DNA from: Chitinophagaceae bacterium
Lineage (GTDB): Bacteria > Bacteroidota > Bacteroidia > Chitinophagales > UBA10324
NCBI GenBank assembly: GCA_023251195.1
Contig: JAHEZG010000152.1
Span: 1-9,011 of the forward strand
DNA: 9,011 nucleotides
Direction: 5' to 3'
Below, in pieces: positions 1 through 6,096 of this stretch. The translations under genes were made by a program, and so were the position numbers. The stretch's first letter is position 1. Every line of letters starts with the position of its first letter. The notes under the pieces are model-generated. The model saw nothing but the letters and a program-made list of their open reading frames with translations, searched no databases and was not told where the DNA came from.

Positions 1-36
1 GACATGTTTTAAAAATTGTTTTTTGTTTTAGTAACG

Positions 37-69
37 CAAATGTAATGCCTTTGAATTTTGACGAACAAA
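37..69 (-). promoter_or_regulatory. Bacteroidota-type promoter reading leftward out of the window
   Basis: On the minus strand there is a TTTG box (66-69) and, after a 21-base spacer, TACATTTG (37-44). The second matches the Bacteroidota -7 consensus TAnnTTTG exactly, and TTTG is the -33 element of the primary sigma factor in this phylum. Transcription would start near position 30 and leave the window. A minus-strand ATG at 5-3 followed by TC is a possible start of the downstream gene, but only five bases of it are visible. The promoter lies just beyond the stop of the minus-strand gene at 86-1189, so the next gene probably has its own transcription start. Confidence 0.5.
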
Positions 70-85
70 ACCTGACTTTATTGCA

Positions 86-1189
86 CTACAACTTTTTGTC
101 TTTATAATAAAAGCTGAATGAATTAAATCCGGTTTTCACTTGCAGCACATCATAGTCTAAACGAATATCATCGTAAGATTGTGCAGGAAGTTCAATCATT
201 TTACCGAAAGTATAAAAACGAATTTCGTTTGATTGAGTGAAGTAGTATAGAGAATTTTGACTCATCTCTATTTTAACCGGAATAAAATTTTCGAGCCTTG
301 TAATTTGCCCTTTATAAAAAACCGAAATTCCTCCTGTTCCATTTTCAAACACAAGCATGTCATCTTTTATGCGAACAATTTGAGGATTCATTACTCCGGT
401 TTCAATAATTTTTCCTGCATAAAATATTTTTAATTCACTTGTTCCGTCAATAAATGCTACCAGATCATTACCGGTAAATACAGGGGCCATTTTCTTCATT
501 CCGCTTCCAACCGGCACTGCCCCTAAATCAAAAGTTTCTCCTTTATAAAATACTTTTAAATCATTGTAATAATCACGGTAAACCACAATGTTTCTTCCGG
601 CGTTAATCATTTGCGGCGCCTGATTTTCCTGTTCAATTATATCACCATCATAAAAAATATTGAACTGGTCGTACTGTGTAACCCATGCAAAAACATTGCT
701 TCCTGCCGCACTCATGGTTACCGGATTTCCCAGGCTGTTTTCTTCGAGGCGCACAATTTTTCCTTTCCAATATAAATTGTAAACATATTGCCGATCGTCA
801 AAATAGCCGACAACGCTATCACCATACGCAAAGCTGGTGTTGTAATCGGCCAGTTTTGTAACCTTTCCATTATCGAAAACACAAAGAGTTGCCTGATTTT
901 TAAAAACAACCAGATTATTCGTTGCATAAAAATCGGTGGTGTAGCCTTCATTTATCTGCACTGGTTTTCCATTATAGTAAATTTTAAAGTTCTTTATATT
1001 GTCAATGAATGGAACACAATTTCCACCAATCAGAAAATATTTTGGCTGTAAATAATCTGCTTGCTGAATATTAAAATTATCGAAAACAAAAAATCGCCCA
1101 TCCTGATTTACATAGGCAGAAAGCGGTTGCGAGTTTCCCGAAATAAAAAATAACGACAGCAGAATAAAAGGCAGAAATAATTTTTTCAT
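86..1189 (-). CDS. Secreted protein of nine ~35-residue repeats, family not recognised
   Basis: This encodes 367 residues. The start at 1189 was chosen because it begins a classic signal peptide (MKKLFLPFILLSLFFISGNS, cleavage near residues 20-21). The frame stays open up to 1279, but that extension would bury the signal behind 30 residues and overlap likely promoter sequence. The mature protein is built of nine copies of an aromatic strand ending in a turn, roughly [FY]Y-x-G-[KED] followed by a hydrophobic strand. The copies sit near residues 71, 105, 140, 179, 214, 256, 291, 326 and 361, mostly 35 apart. Each is preceded by a short hydrophobic strand after Asn or Asp (for example NDLVAF, RNIVVY). 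The pattern suggests an all-beta propeller or similar fold, exported to the periplasm or surface. No T9SS sorting domain, lipobox or catalytic motif is visible. Function is unknown; a binding or structural role is only a guess. Confidence 0.85.
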   Translation of the reverse strand: MKKLFLPFILLSLFFISGNSQPLSAYVNQDGRFFVFDNFNIQQADYLQPKYFLIGGNCVPFIDNIKNFKIYYNGKPVQINEGYTTDFYATNNLVVFKNQATLCVFDNGKVTKLADYNTSFAYGDSVVGYFDDRQYVYNLYWKGKIVRLEENSLGNPVTMSAAGSNVFAWVTQYDQFNIFYDGDIIEQENQAPQMINAGRNIVVYRDYYNDLKVFYKGETFDLGAVPVGSGMKKMAPVFTGNDLVAFIDGTSELKIFYAGKIIETGVMNPQIVRIKDDMLVFENGTGGISVFYKGQITRLENFIPVKIEMSQNSLYYFTQSNEIRFYTFGKMIELPAQSYDDIRLDYDVLQVKTGFNSFSFYYKDKKL

Positions 1190-1244
1190 CGCAGTAAAAC
1201 TAAGCATCACCTGCGCTTCACCAATAATTCTTGTATCAAAAAAA

Positions 1245-1273
1245 ATTATAAAACGAAAGTTCGTGAATATCAA
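1245..1273 (-). promoter_or_regulatory. Possible promoter of the 86-1189 gene (TTGATA-17-TATAAT)
   Basis: On the minus strand TTGATA (1273-1268) is followed after exactly 17 bases by TATAAT (1250-1245), about 55 bases before the chosen ATG at 1189. This resembles an enterobacterial sigma-70 promoter. Bacteroidota primary sigma factors usually prefer TTTG/TAnnTTTG, and the region is AT-rich, so chance is a real alternative. No exact TAnnTTTG was found upstream of this gene. Confidence 0.28.
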
Positions 1274-1290
1274 AATCAACTAAAAAAGAA

Positions 1291-1324
1291 TTATCAAATC
1301 ATCAAATTATCAAATCATCAAATT
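1291..1324. repeat. 8-bp-unit tandem repeat in the divergent intergenic region
   Basis: Four 8-bp units alternate ATCAAATC, ATCAAATT, ATCAAATC, ATCAAATT (1293-1324). With the preceding TT this gives a perfect 16-bp duplication (1291-1306 and 1307-1322). It lies between the divergent genes at 1189 and 1358 and is non-coding in the chosen gene models. A second array with the same 8/16-bp architecture but a different unit lies at 2165-2193. Confidence 0.9.
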
Positions 1325-1332
1325 GAATTTCC

Positions 1333-1340
1333 TATGTTCG
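1333..1340 (+). promoter_or_regulatory. Possible -7 box for the 1358-4558 gene cluster
   Basis: TATGTTCG differs from the Bacteroidota -7 consensus TAnnTTTG at one position and sits 17 bases before the ATG at 1358. No convincing TTTG box lies at the expected distance, where the AT-rich tandem repeat is found instead. Confidence 0.3.
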
Positions 1341-1357
1341 CTCCTTGAAGAAATAAA

Positions 1358-2146
1358 ATGTTCAAACAATTTTTTTTCGGCGCCACTGATTCTCCGATAC
1401 ACATGTTTCATCACGCACTGGGTGCCGTGCTGATTATAATTTCCACTTGTTTTTTAATTGCCATTCTTTTCAATTGGATTTCCGGAAGAAGAAAAAAGAA
1501 AGTTAAAATTTCCACGGAAAAAATAATTCAGAATAAAACTGCTGAAGTTGTTACAGAAAAAATTCAGGAAGAAAAACCGATTGAAAAAATTTCTGAAATA
1601 ATTGAAGAGATTAAACAAGAAAAAAATGCTCCCGCAATAGAAATAAATTCATTAATAAAAACCGATCAGGAAATAAAACAACCAACTGAAAAGGAATTTG
1701 AAATTAAAGTTTATGAGGAAGCAGTTTGTAATCTGCGTGAACATTTATTTCTCTTCACCGAAATTTTATTGAATAAAAAATTAACAGAGCTTGATTGGGA
1801 CAAACGAATTCCGGAAACCGCATTACTTGATCACCGCAGCTATCATCGATTGATTTTTTTACTGATAAATCTCAACGCTGATATTGCGCAAACAACCTCG
1901 CGATTCAAATTGGTTTTAGAAACAACGAGTGATGTTGCTATCAATCACCAGATTTATTTCCGCAATTGGATGATGCCGCAGGAAATGATTTCAACCTTTA
2001 AAACCGGAAGCGATTTCGATTCAAACAAAAAAGAAATAAGCATGGCAGTAAAAATTGCCGAACTGAAAAACTGGAAGATTCAGGCATCATCATCAGAACA
2101 AGGAACGATGATTAACTTATTGATGAAACTTTCCATTTCGAAATAA
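1358..2146 (+). CDS. Membrane-anchored protein with a degenerate histidine-kinase-like ATPase domain
   Basis: This encodes 262 residues. One transmembrane helix (about residues 21-41) is followed by a basic stop-transfer patch (GRRKKKVK). A Glu/Lys/Ile-rich linker (about 45-118) may be helical or disordered, and the C-terminal part (about 120-262) is compact. By eye the last 120 residues follow the layout of a histidine-kinase HATPase domain. A segment like the pre-N-box region (D158, then R164-L-I-F-L-L) leads into an N-box-like N171-L-N-A174. A stretch with MPQEM (206-210) stands where the ATP-lid entry is expected. An E226...KIAELKNWKI helix-strand and a closing SSSEQGT (244-250) with final strand resemble the usual end of the domain. 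The DxGxG (G1) and GxG (G2) motifs are absent, so ATP binding or kinase activity is unlikely. This is an inference from pattern, not from a search. The role is unknown; it could be a cytoplasmic scaffold or signalling partner. A transporter gene follows after 53 bp. Confidence 0.85.
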   Translation: MFKQFFFGATDSPIHMFHHALGAVLIIISTCFLIAILFNWISGRRKKKVKISTEKIIQNKTAEVVTEKIQEEKPIEKISEIIEEIKQEKNAPAIEINSLIKTDQEIKQPTEKEFEIKVYEEAVCNLREHLFLFTEILLNKKLTELDWDKRIPETALLDHRSYHRLIFLLINLNADIAQTTSRFKLVLETTSDVAINHQIYFRNWMMPQEMISTFKTGSDFDSNKKEISMAVKIAELKNWKIQASSSEQGTMINLLMKLSISK

Positions 2147-2164
2147 TTTTCATCAATACGAATA

Positions 2165-2193
2165 AACTATTGAACCAATGAACTATTGAACCA
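2165..2193. repeat. 8-bp-unit tandem repeat between the 1358 and 2200 genes
   Basis: Units AACTATTG, AACCAATG, AACTATTG and a partial AACCA lie end to end, giving a 16-bp period. The array fills most of the 53-bp gap between the ATPase-like gene and the transporter gene and ends six bases before the transporter ATG. It may affect translation initiation spacing, since it occupies the region where a ribosome would load. Short arrays of this style are common between Bacteroidota genes. Confidence 0.85.
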
Positions 2194-2199
2194 AAACGA

Positions 2200-3417
2200 A
2201 TGAGCCACGAAAACAATCATAAAATTCTGAACATCGCGGTTATCGTAGCAGCCCTTGGCTACTTCGTTGATATTTATGATTTGATTTTATACCTGCTCGT
2301 GCGCAATCCGAGTTTGCACGCCATCGGAGTTCCGGATGCACAGATGAAAGAAATCGGAATTCAACTTTTCAATTATCAAATGGTGGGCATGTTGTGCGGT
2401 GGTATTGTGTGGGGAATTCTCGGCGACAAAAAAGGAAGAATGACCGCATTGTTTCTTACCATACTTATTTACTCGCTCGCAAACATTGCCAACGGATTTG
2501 TGCAAACAGTTGAACAATATAAATGGCTTCGATTCATTGCCGGATTTGGTTTAGCCGGAGAACTCGGTTTAGGAATTACACTCGTAAGTGAATCCATGAG
2601 CAAGGAATCGCGCGGCTACGGAACCATGATAGTTGCAGCAGTTGGTTTGTTGGGCACCGTGCTCGCCTACTTAATTTCAGAGTGGGGGTGGAGAGAAACT
2701 TACTGGCTCGGTGGCATTCTTGGTTTGTTGTTGTTAGTACTGCGGATATATATTCATGAATCAGGAATGTTCAGGCAATTAAAAGAGCAAGCTGTTTCGC
2801 GCGGAAATTTTCTTGGCGTATTCATGAACCGAAAACAACTCTACAAATTTGTGCTCTGCATTTTAGTTGGCTTACCTGTTTGGTTTGTAATCGGAATTTT
2901 AATTTCTTATGCAAATGAATTTGCGGCATACATGCATGTGCAGGGAACCATAGTTCCGAGCAAGGCAGTGCTGATTCATTATATAGGTGCGGCCATTGGA
3001 AGCATTGTCACCGGTGTAATCGGGCAGGTGTTACACTCGCGAAAAAAATCGTTGAACATTGCACTCATCACACTTTTAATTTTCACGGTTGCATATTTTT
3101 ACTGCTTCAATGCATCTGCCGCCATTTTCTACTTCATTATTTTCCTCATGGGAATTTCGCAGGGATACTGGGGTGTGTTTGTCACTGTTGCATCCGAACA
3201 ATTCGGCACCAACATCCGCAGCACCATCACCACCACTGTACCAAACTTTGTGCGCGGCGCAGCCGCCATCATGACCACGCTGTGGCAAAGCATGTCGGCA
3301 ACATCCAACATTATGCAATCAGCAATAATTATCGGCGGTGTTGTTATTTTGCTTTCGCTCATTGCCACATACTTAATAGAAGAAACTTTTGGAAAAGAAT
3401 TAAACTATGTCGAATAA
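2200..3417 (+). CDS. Major facilitator superfamily (MFS) transporter
   Basis: This encodes 405 residues with a hydrophobic profile fitting 12 transmembrane helices in two bundles and a polar central loop (about residues 186-214), the usual MFS length. TM1 carries charged residues (Y21-F-V-D-I-Y-D27). The loop after TM2 holds the family's motif A (G72-I-L-G-D-K-K-G-R-M). TM4 begins with Arg111 in a glycine-rich helix (R-F-I-A-G-F-G-L-A-G-E-L-G). The sixth-helix end is followed by a loop with charged residues. E333-Q-F-G-T-N-I-R and the C-terminal E394-E-T-F-G-K-E-L resemble the E-x-F-P-T-x-x-R and PET-x-GK motifs of the sugar/metabolite porter branch. The protein should therefore be an inner-membrane, ion-coupled importer or exporter of a small organic solute. 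The substrate cannot be named. The start at 2200 is the first ATG after the tandem repeat. The downstream MORN/TonB gene starts 22 bp after its stop, or overlaps it if an earlier ATG is used. Confidence 0.93.
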   Translation: MSHENNHKILNIAVIVAALGYFVDIYDLILYLLVRNPSLHAIGVPDAQMKEIGIQLFNYQMVGMLCGGIVWGILGDKKGRMTALFLTILIYSLANIANGFVQTVEQYKWLRFIAGFGLAGELGLGITLVSESMSKESRGYGTMIVAAVGLLGTVLAYLISEWGWRETYWLGGILGLLLLVLRIYIHESGMFRQLKEQAVSRGNFLGVFMNRKQLYKFVLCILVGLPVWFVIGILISYANEFAAYMHVQGTIVPSKAVLIHYIGAAIGSIVTGVIGQVLHSRKKSLNIALITLLIFTVAYFYCFNASAAIFYFIIFLMGISQGYWGVFVTVASEQFGTNIRSTITTTVPNFVRGAAAIMTTLWQSMSATSNIMQSAIIIGGVVILLSLIATYLIEETFGKELNYVE

Positions 3418-3439
3418 AAAATCAATCTCAGTTTACATC

Positions 3440-4558
3440 ATGAATAAAAAATATTTTTTTGCTCTTCTCATTTCACTACTGCAGTTTTCAGTAAAAGCGC
3501 AATACCGACCCGATACGCTATTGCGACCAACCATGCTTTCTGAAAGCATAGTGTATGAAGATGATGATACCAATAAGCTCGGCGTTTTCTCCAGGTATTT
3601 TTTTGATGCGGTAACCGAAACCGGTAATGTGCTGCATGGAAAAAGAACAGGCGACTGGTATTTTTTTGATGTAAAAGGAAGCCTCATGTTTCGCGGTCAT
3701 TACAAGGATGGATTAAAAACCGGCATGTGGGAATATTATAACAACGAAGGAGTTAAGCGATGCGAAATTTTTTACAAAGCAGGTTATGCCGATAGCACCT
3801 GGACCGGATATTCACTTTATAAACTTCCGATTTACAAAGCAAAATATAAATACGGAGGAATAATCGATACGCTATTTACTTATCACGAAAGCGGAATAAA
3901 TTATTTAACCATGGTCTATAGAAACGGATCGCCCTATAGTGTGGTTTCACAATTTGATGTGTATGGTCATCCGCTGGAAAGCGGCAATTTTAAATTTGGC
4001 ACCGGTGTTCTGCAGAAATATTATCCATACGGGCAGTTATTTTCTACTGAAGATTACAGCGGAGGAAGTTTAAACGGTGAGGCCAAGTACCTGAATATCG
4101 ATGGAATAAAAAAAGCATATGGAATTATTCTCGACAATGAAAAGAAAGAAACATGGACCTACCTCAATTACGATGGAACTGAAGTGCCTTTTGCCACTTA
4201 TGGCAAGCCCAATGCGCCATTTGATTTAAATATGAGTTACGACTCAACCAACAAATCCATTTATACTCCCGCTCAATATCCCGGCGGAAATAAACTGATA
4301 AAAGATTTTTTACTGATGAATCTGATTTATCCTGAAAGTGCACGCAAAATAAAAATTGAAGGAACCGTGTGGCTCAATTTTGAGGTAGACGAAATCGGGC
4401 ACATTCGCGATGTAAAAATTTACACCCGCATTGGCGAGGGCTGCGATGAAGAAGCAGAATTTTTAATTAAGAATATGCCCAACTGGCGACCTGCCATGCA
4501 AATGGGCATCCCCGTAAAATCAAGAGTTTACCTGCCGGTAGAATTTAAACTGGAGTAA
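3440..4558 (+). CDS. Secreted MORN-repeat protein with a TonB C-terminal domain
   Basis: This encodes 372 residues from the ATG at 3440, chosen because it opens a standard signal peptide (MNKKYFFALLISLLQFSVKA, cleavage before QYRPD). An in-frame ATG at 3407 would add 11 residues and overlap the transporter gene by 11 bp. Residues about 65-260 contain repeats of the MORN_2 (YwqK-like) type, seen as G-x-R/K-x-G-x-W-x-x-[YF] followed by G-x-L/V-x-x-x-x-x-Y-x-x-G. The clearest are HGKRTGDWYFFD, DGLKTGMWEYYN and GSLNGEAKYLN. Residues about 275-372 are a TonB C-terminal domain: YPGG, a helix ending in YPESARKIKIEGTV, V-x-F-E-V-D-E-I-G-x-I-x-D-V, and a final NWRPAMQMGIPVKSRVYLPVEFKL. There is no membrane anchor apart from the signal peptide and no Pro-rich periplasm-spanning linker. 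It is therefore unlikely to be a classical energy transducer with ExbB/ExbD. A periplasmic protein that docks TonB-box or cell-wall ligands is more plausible. Confidence 0.92.
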   Translation: MNKKYFFALLISLLQFSVKAQYRPDTLLRPTMLSESIVYEDDDTNKLGVFSRYFFDAVTETGNVLHGKRTGDWYFFDVKGSLMFRGHYKDGLKTGMWEYYNNEGVKRCEIFYKAGYADSTWTGYSLYKLPIYKAKYKYGGIIDTLFTYHESGINYLTMVYRNGSPYSVVSQFDVYGHPLESGNFKFGTGVLQKYYPYGQLFSTEDYSGGSLNGEAKYLNIDGIKKAYGIILDNEKKETWTYLNYDGTEVPFATYGKPNAPFDLNMSYDSTNKSIYTPAQYPGGNKLIKDFLLMNLIYPESARKIKIEGTVWLNFEVDEIGHIRDVKIYTRIGEGCDEEAEFLIKNMPNWRPAMQMGIPVKSRVYLPVEFKLE

Positions 4559-4581
4559 CTGAAGCTCTAATTATCAATTAA

Positions 4582-5928
4582 TCATTCCTTCACCACCTTA
4601 CCAACCTGCCATCCATCATTGGTTTGCACCCGCAACAGGTAAATACCTCGTGGCAATTTGCTTATATTAATTGTAACCGAAGGTCTTTGAACTTTATACT
4701 TTAAACTTTGAACTACCTCTCCCAGCAAATTAGAAATAACAATCTCTTGTATGTCATGCTGAGCCTGTCGAAGCATAACAGTTACAGTTTCACTTGCGGG
4801 GTTCGGATAAATCTTAACTCCACTTTCATTACCTACCTCATTTATCCCATTCCCTGCATCCACTAATCTTGATAACCTAAATGTTGGAGTATTTGCTGAA
4901 TTATCAAAAGCACCTGATAAATAAACAGTATTTTGAAAACACTCTATATCATTTAACCCGCTATCAAAAGTTGAATCTACAGGTGTTATTGTATTGGTAC
5001 CATCAAAGGAATTTATCCAAGGCCCTCCAAGATGCATAATATAAAGCAGACCATTACATGCAACTAATCTTTTTCCATCACCGAAAGCATAACTCGTCCC
5101 ATGCCAGGTAGTATCATCCCAGTAAGCAAGGTAACAATTACTCCCGCATACTAATTCAAACTGACCTGTGATGTAGAGTTTGTTGTTGAATACCTCCATA
5201 TCCAATATCTCTGCGCCGCTATGGTTTCCATCTAATCTGTCTGTTCCGTAACTTCCTCCGCTGGAGCATAGGCCATTCCAGGCATTACCATCCCAAACTG
5301 CGATATTCCAGGCTTCAACACTATCGGCATAATCAAATGCCCCGCCTGCATATAATTTTCCGTTATAAACTTCTACATCATTTACACTATGTGTACTACC
5401 TGCTAGCCCATCATTCAACGAAAACCATTGAGTACCATTCCAGCGTGCAATTAATGGGGCTAAATTCCCATCAATTAAATTAAATCTGCCTCCTGCAATT
5501 AAATCGCCGTTATATACTCCAAGGCAAAGAACACCTCCATCGGCTGTTCCAATCGTATTCCATTGGTGCGATGTAAAACTGAAGATTTCCACTATTGTGC
5601 TCCTGCATATTATTAAATCTCCGTTATATAAAATTGCATCGTTAATGCTTACTGCTCTCATTGAATCCATAACTCCCGGAAAGGGAACCCAATTGGTTCC
5701 ATCGAATCCAACACAGTTTGAACTTTGAATTCCTCCGGCACCATCAAATATGCCAGTTACCCAAAGTATATTTTGAAAAGTATCAACTGTAAAGTTTCTT
5801 ATTCTGCAACTCAGGTAAGCAGAGTCGTCGCAATTAATCCCCGGTATTATTGGCCTCCATTCATAATTCTGTGCTACAGAACTAGAAACCAAAAATGAAA
5901 AACTAAAAATGAAAATTAATTTCTTCAT
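4582..5928 (-). CDS. T9SS-exported propeller-like protein (type A sorting domain)
   Basis: This encodes 448 residues. Residues 1-19 form a signal peptide (MKKLIFIFSFSFLVSSSVA, then QNYEW). Residues about 45-350 contain seven recurring strands of the type L-[YI]-x-x-G-x-F near residues 54, 105, 143, 192, 251, 294 and 335. They alternate with W-[DN]-G-x-x-W segments such as WNGTQW and WDGNAW, the look of a seven-bladed Kelch/delta-60-like beta-propeller. Residues 371-448 are a type A C-terminal sorting domain (VKIYPNPASE, then EIVISNLLGEVV, then INISKLPRGIYLLRV...KVVKE). This domain directs export through the Por/T9SS machinery and anchorage to lipopolysaccharide. The sorting domain is longer than usual because two loops hold repeat-derived sequence (residues 385-393 and 406-415). 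The gene is convergent with the MORN/TonB gene (23 bp apart) and starts three bases after the stop of a broken T9SS gene. The ligand or function of the propeller is unknown. Confidence 0.93.
   Translation of the reverse strand: MKKLIFIFSFSFLVSSSVAQNYEWRPIIPGINCDDSAYLSCRIRNFTVDTFQNILWVTGIFDGAGGIQSSNCVGFDGTNWVPFPGVMDSMRAVSINDAILYNGDLIICRSTIVEIFSFTSHQWNTIGTADGGVLCLGVYNGDLIAGGRFNLIDGNLAPLIARWNGTQWFSLNDGLAGSTHSVNDVEVYNGKLYAGGAFDYADSVEAWNIAVWDGNAWNGLCSSGGSYGTDRLDGNHSGAEILDMEVFNNKLYITGQFELVCGSNCYLAYWDDTTWHGTSYAFGDGKRLVACNGLLYIMHLGGPWINSFDGTNTITPVDSTFDSGLNDIECFQNTVYLSGAFDNSANTPTFRLSRLVDAGNGINEVGNESGVKIYPNPASETVTVMLRQAQHDIQEIVISNLLGEVVQSLKYKVQRPSVTINISKLPRGIYLLRVQTNDGWQVGKVVKE
4685..4712. repeat. Four 7-bp tandem units inside the T9SS sorting domain
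   Basis: In forward sense the units are CTTTGAA, CTTTATA, CTTTAAA, CTTTGAA. In the minus-strand gene they encode residues 406-415 (around SLKYKVQ), in a loop between two strands of the sorting domain. Because the unit is 7 bp, gain or loss of one copy would change the reading frame and garble about the last 34 residues. The copies are not identical, which lowers the slippage rate. Such CTTTGAA-type arrays are otherwise typical of intergenic Bacteroidota DNA. Confidence 0.8.
4752..4776. repeat. Interspersed repeat (LRQAQHD-encoding) inside a coding region
   Basis: The 25-bp element, beginning TGTCATGCTGAG and ending TCGAAGCAT, matches from memory a short repeat scattered through many Bacteroidota genomes, usually between genes. 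Its inner part has inverted ends (ATGCT and AGCAT). Here it is translated on the minus strand as MLRQAQHD (residues 385-392) in a loop of the T9SS sorting domain. Copy number in this genome cannot be judged from one window. Confidence 0.65.
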
Positions 5929-5931
5929 TGT

Positions 5932-6096
5932 CTATTCATTGATTGAAACTACTGTTGAATGAAAATCGTTTTCAGCGGTGTGTAAATTTACAATATACAT
6001 TCCGGGTGCATGTAAAACTATTTTCTTATTCCATTTTGCATCTTCATAAAGCAATAATTTTTCTATCCATACTTCCTGTCCAACTTTTGGGGTGTA
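5932..6096 (-). pseudogene. C-terminal remnant of a second T9SS cargo gene
   Basis: On the minus strand, codons from 6096 to the stop at 5934-5932 encode about 54 residues with the shape of the second half of a type A sorting domain. They read GQEVW near the start, then NKKIVLHAPGMYIVNLHTAE, then STVVSINE at the end. GMYIV-x-L is the conserved GxYxV-x-x strand and VV-S-I-N-E is a normal end. There is no Met at its start, and an in-frame stop at 6099-6097 closes the frame upstream. No signal peptide, passenger or YPNP motif was found in any minus-strand frame up to 6360. The stop lies only three bases before the ATG of the 4582-5928 gene, so the intact ancestor was probably its upstream operon partner. 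I interpret it as the 3' end left after deletion or insertion; an assembly join is the alternative. It is too short for automatic ORF calling. Confidence 0.6.

Noticed and set aside
1190..1279. N-terminal extension of the 86-1189 protein
   Set aside because: The extra 30 residues place a second hydrophobic stretch before a good signal peptide, and their DNA carries promoter-like sequence.
1291..1324. CRISPR array
   Set aside because: The units are 8 bp, directly adjacent and without spacers.
3076..3368. Overlapping open frames within the MFS gene
   Set aside because: Their predicted peptides are low-complexity Cys/His/Pro-rich shadows of transmembrane codons, and the MFS frame is convincing throughout.
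3407..3439. Earlier ATG for the MORN/TonB gene, overlapping the transporter gene
   Set aside because: Starting at 3440 gives a compact signal peptide. The 3407 start adds 11 residues before it. It remains possible but less likely.
4559..4581. Bidirectional terminator between the convergent genes
   Set aside because: The 23-bp gap has no stem-loop of useful length and no T-run.
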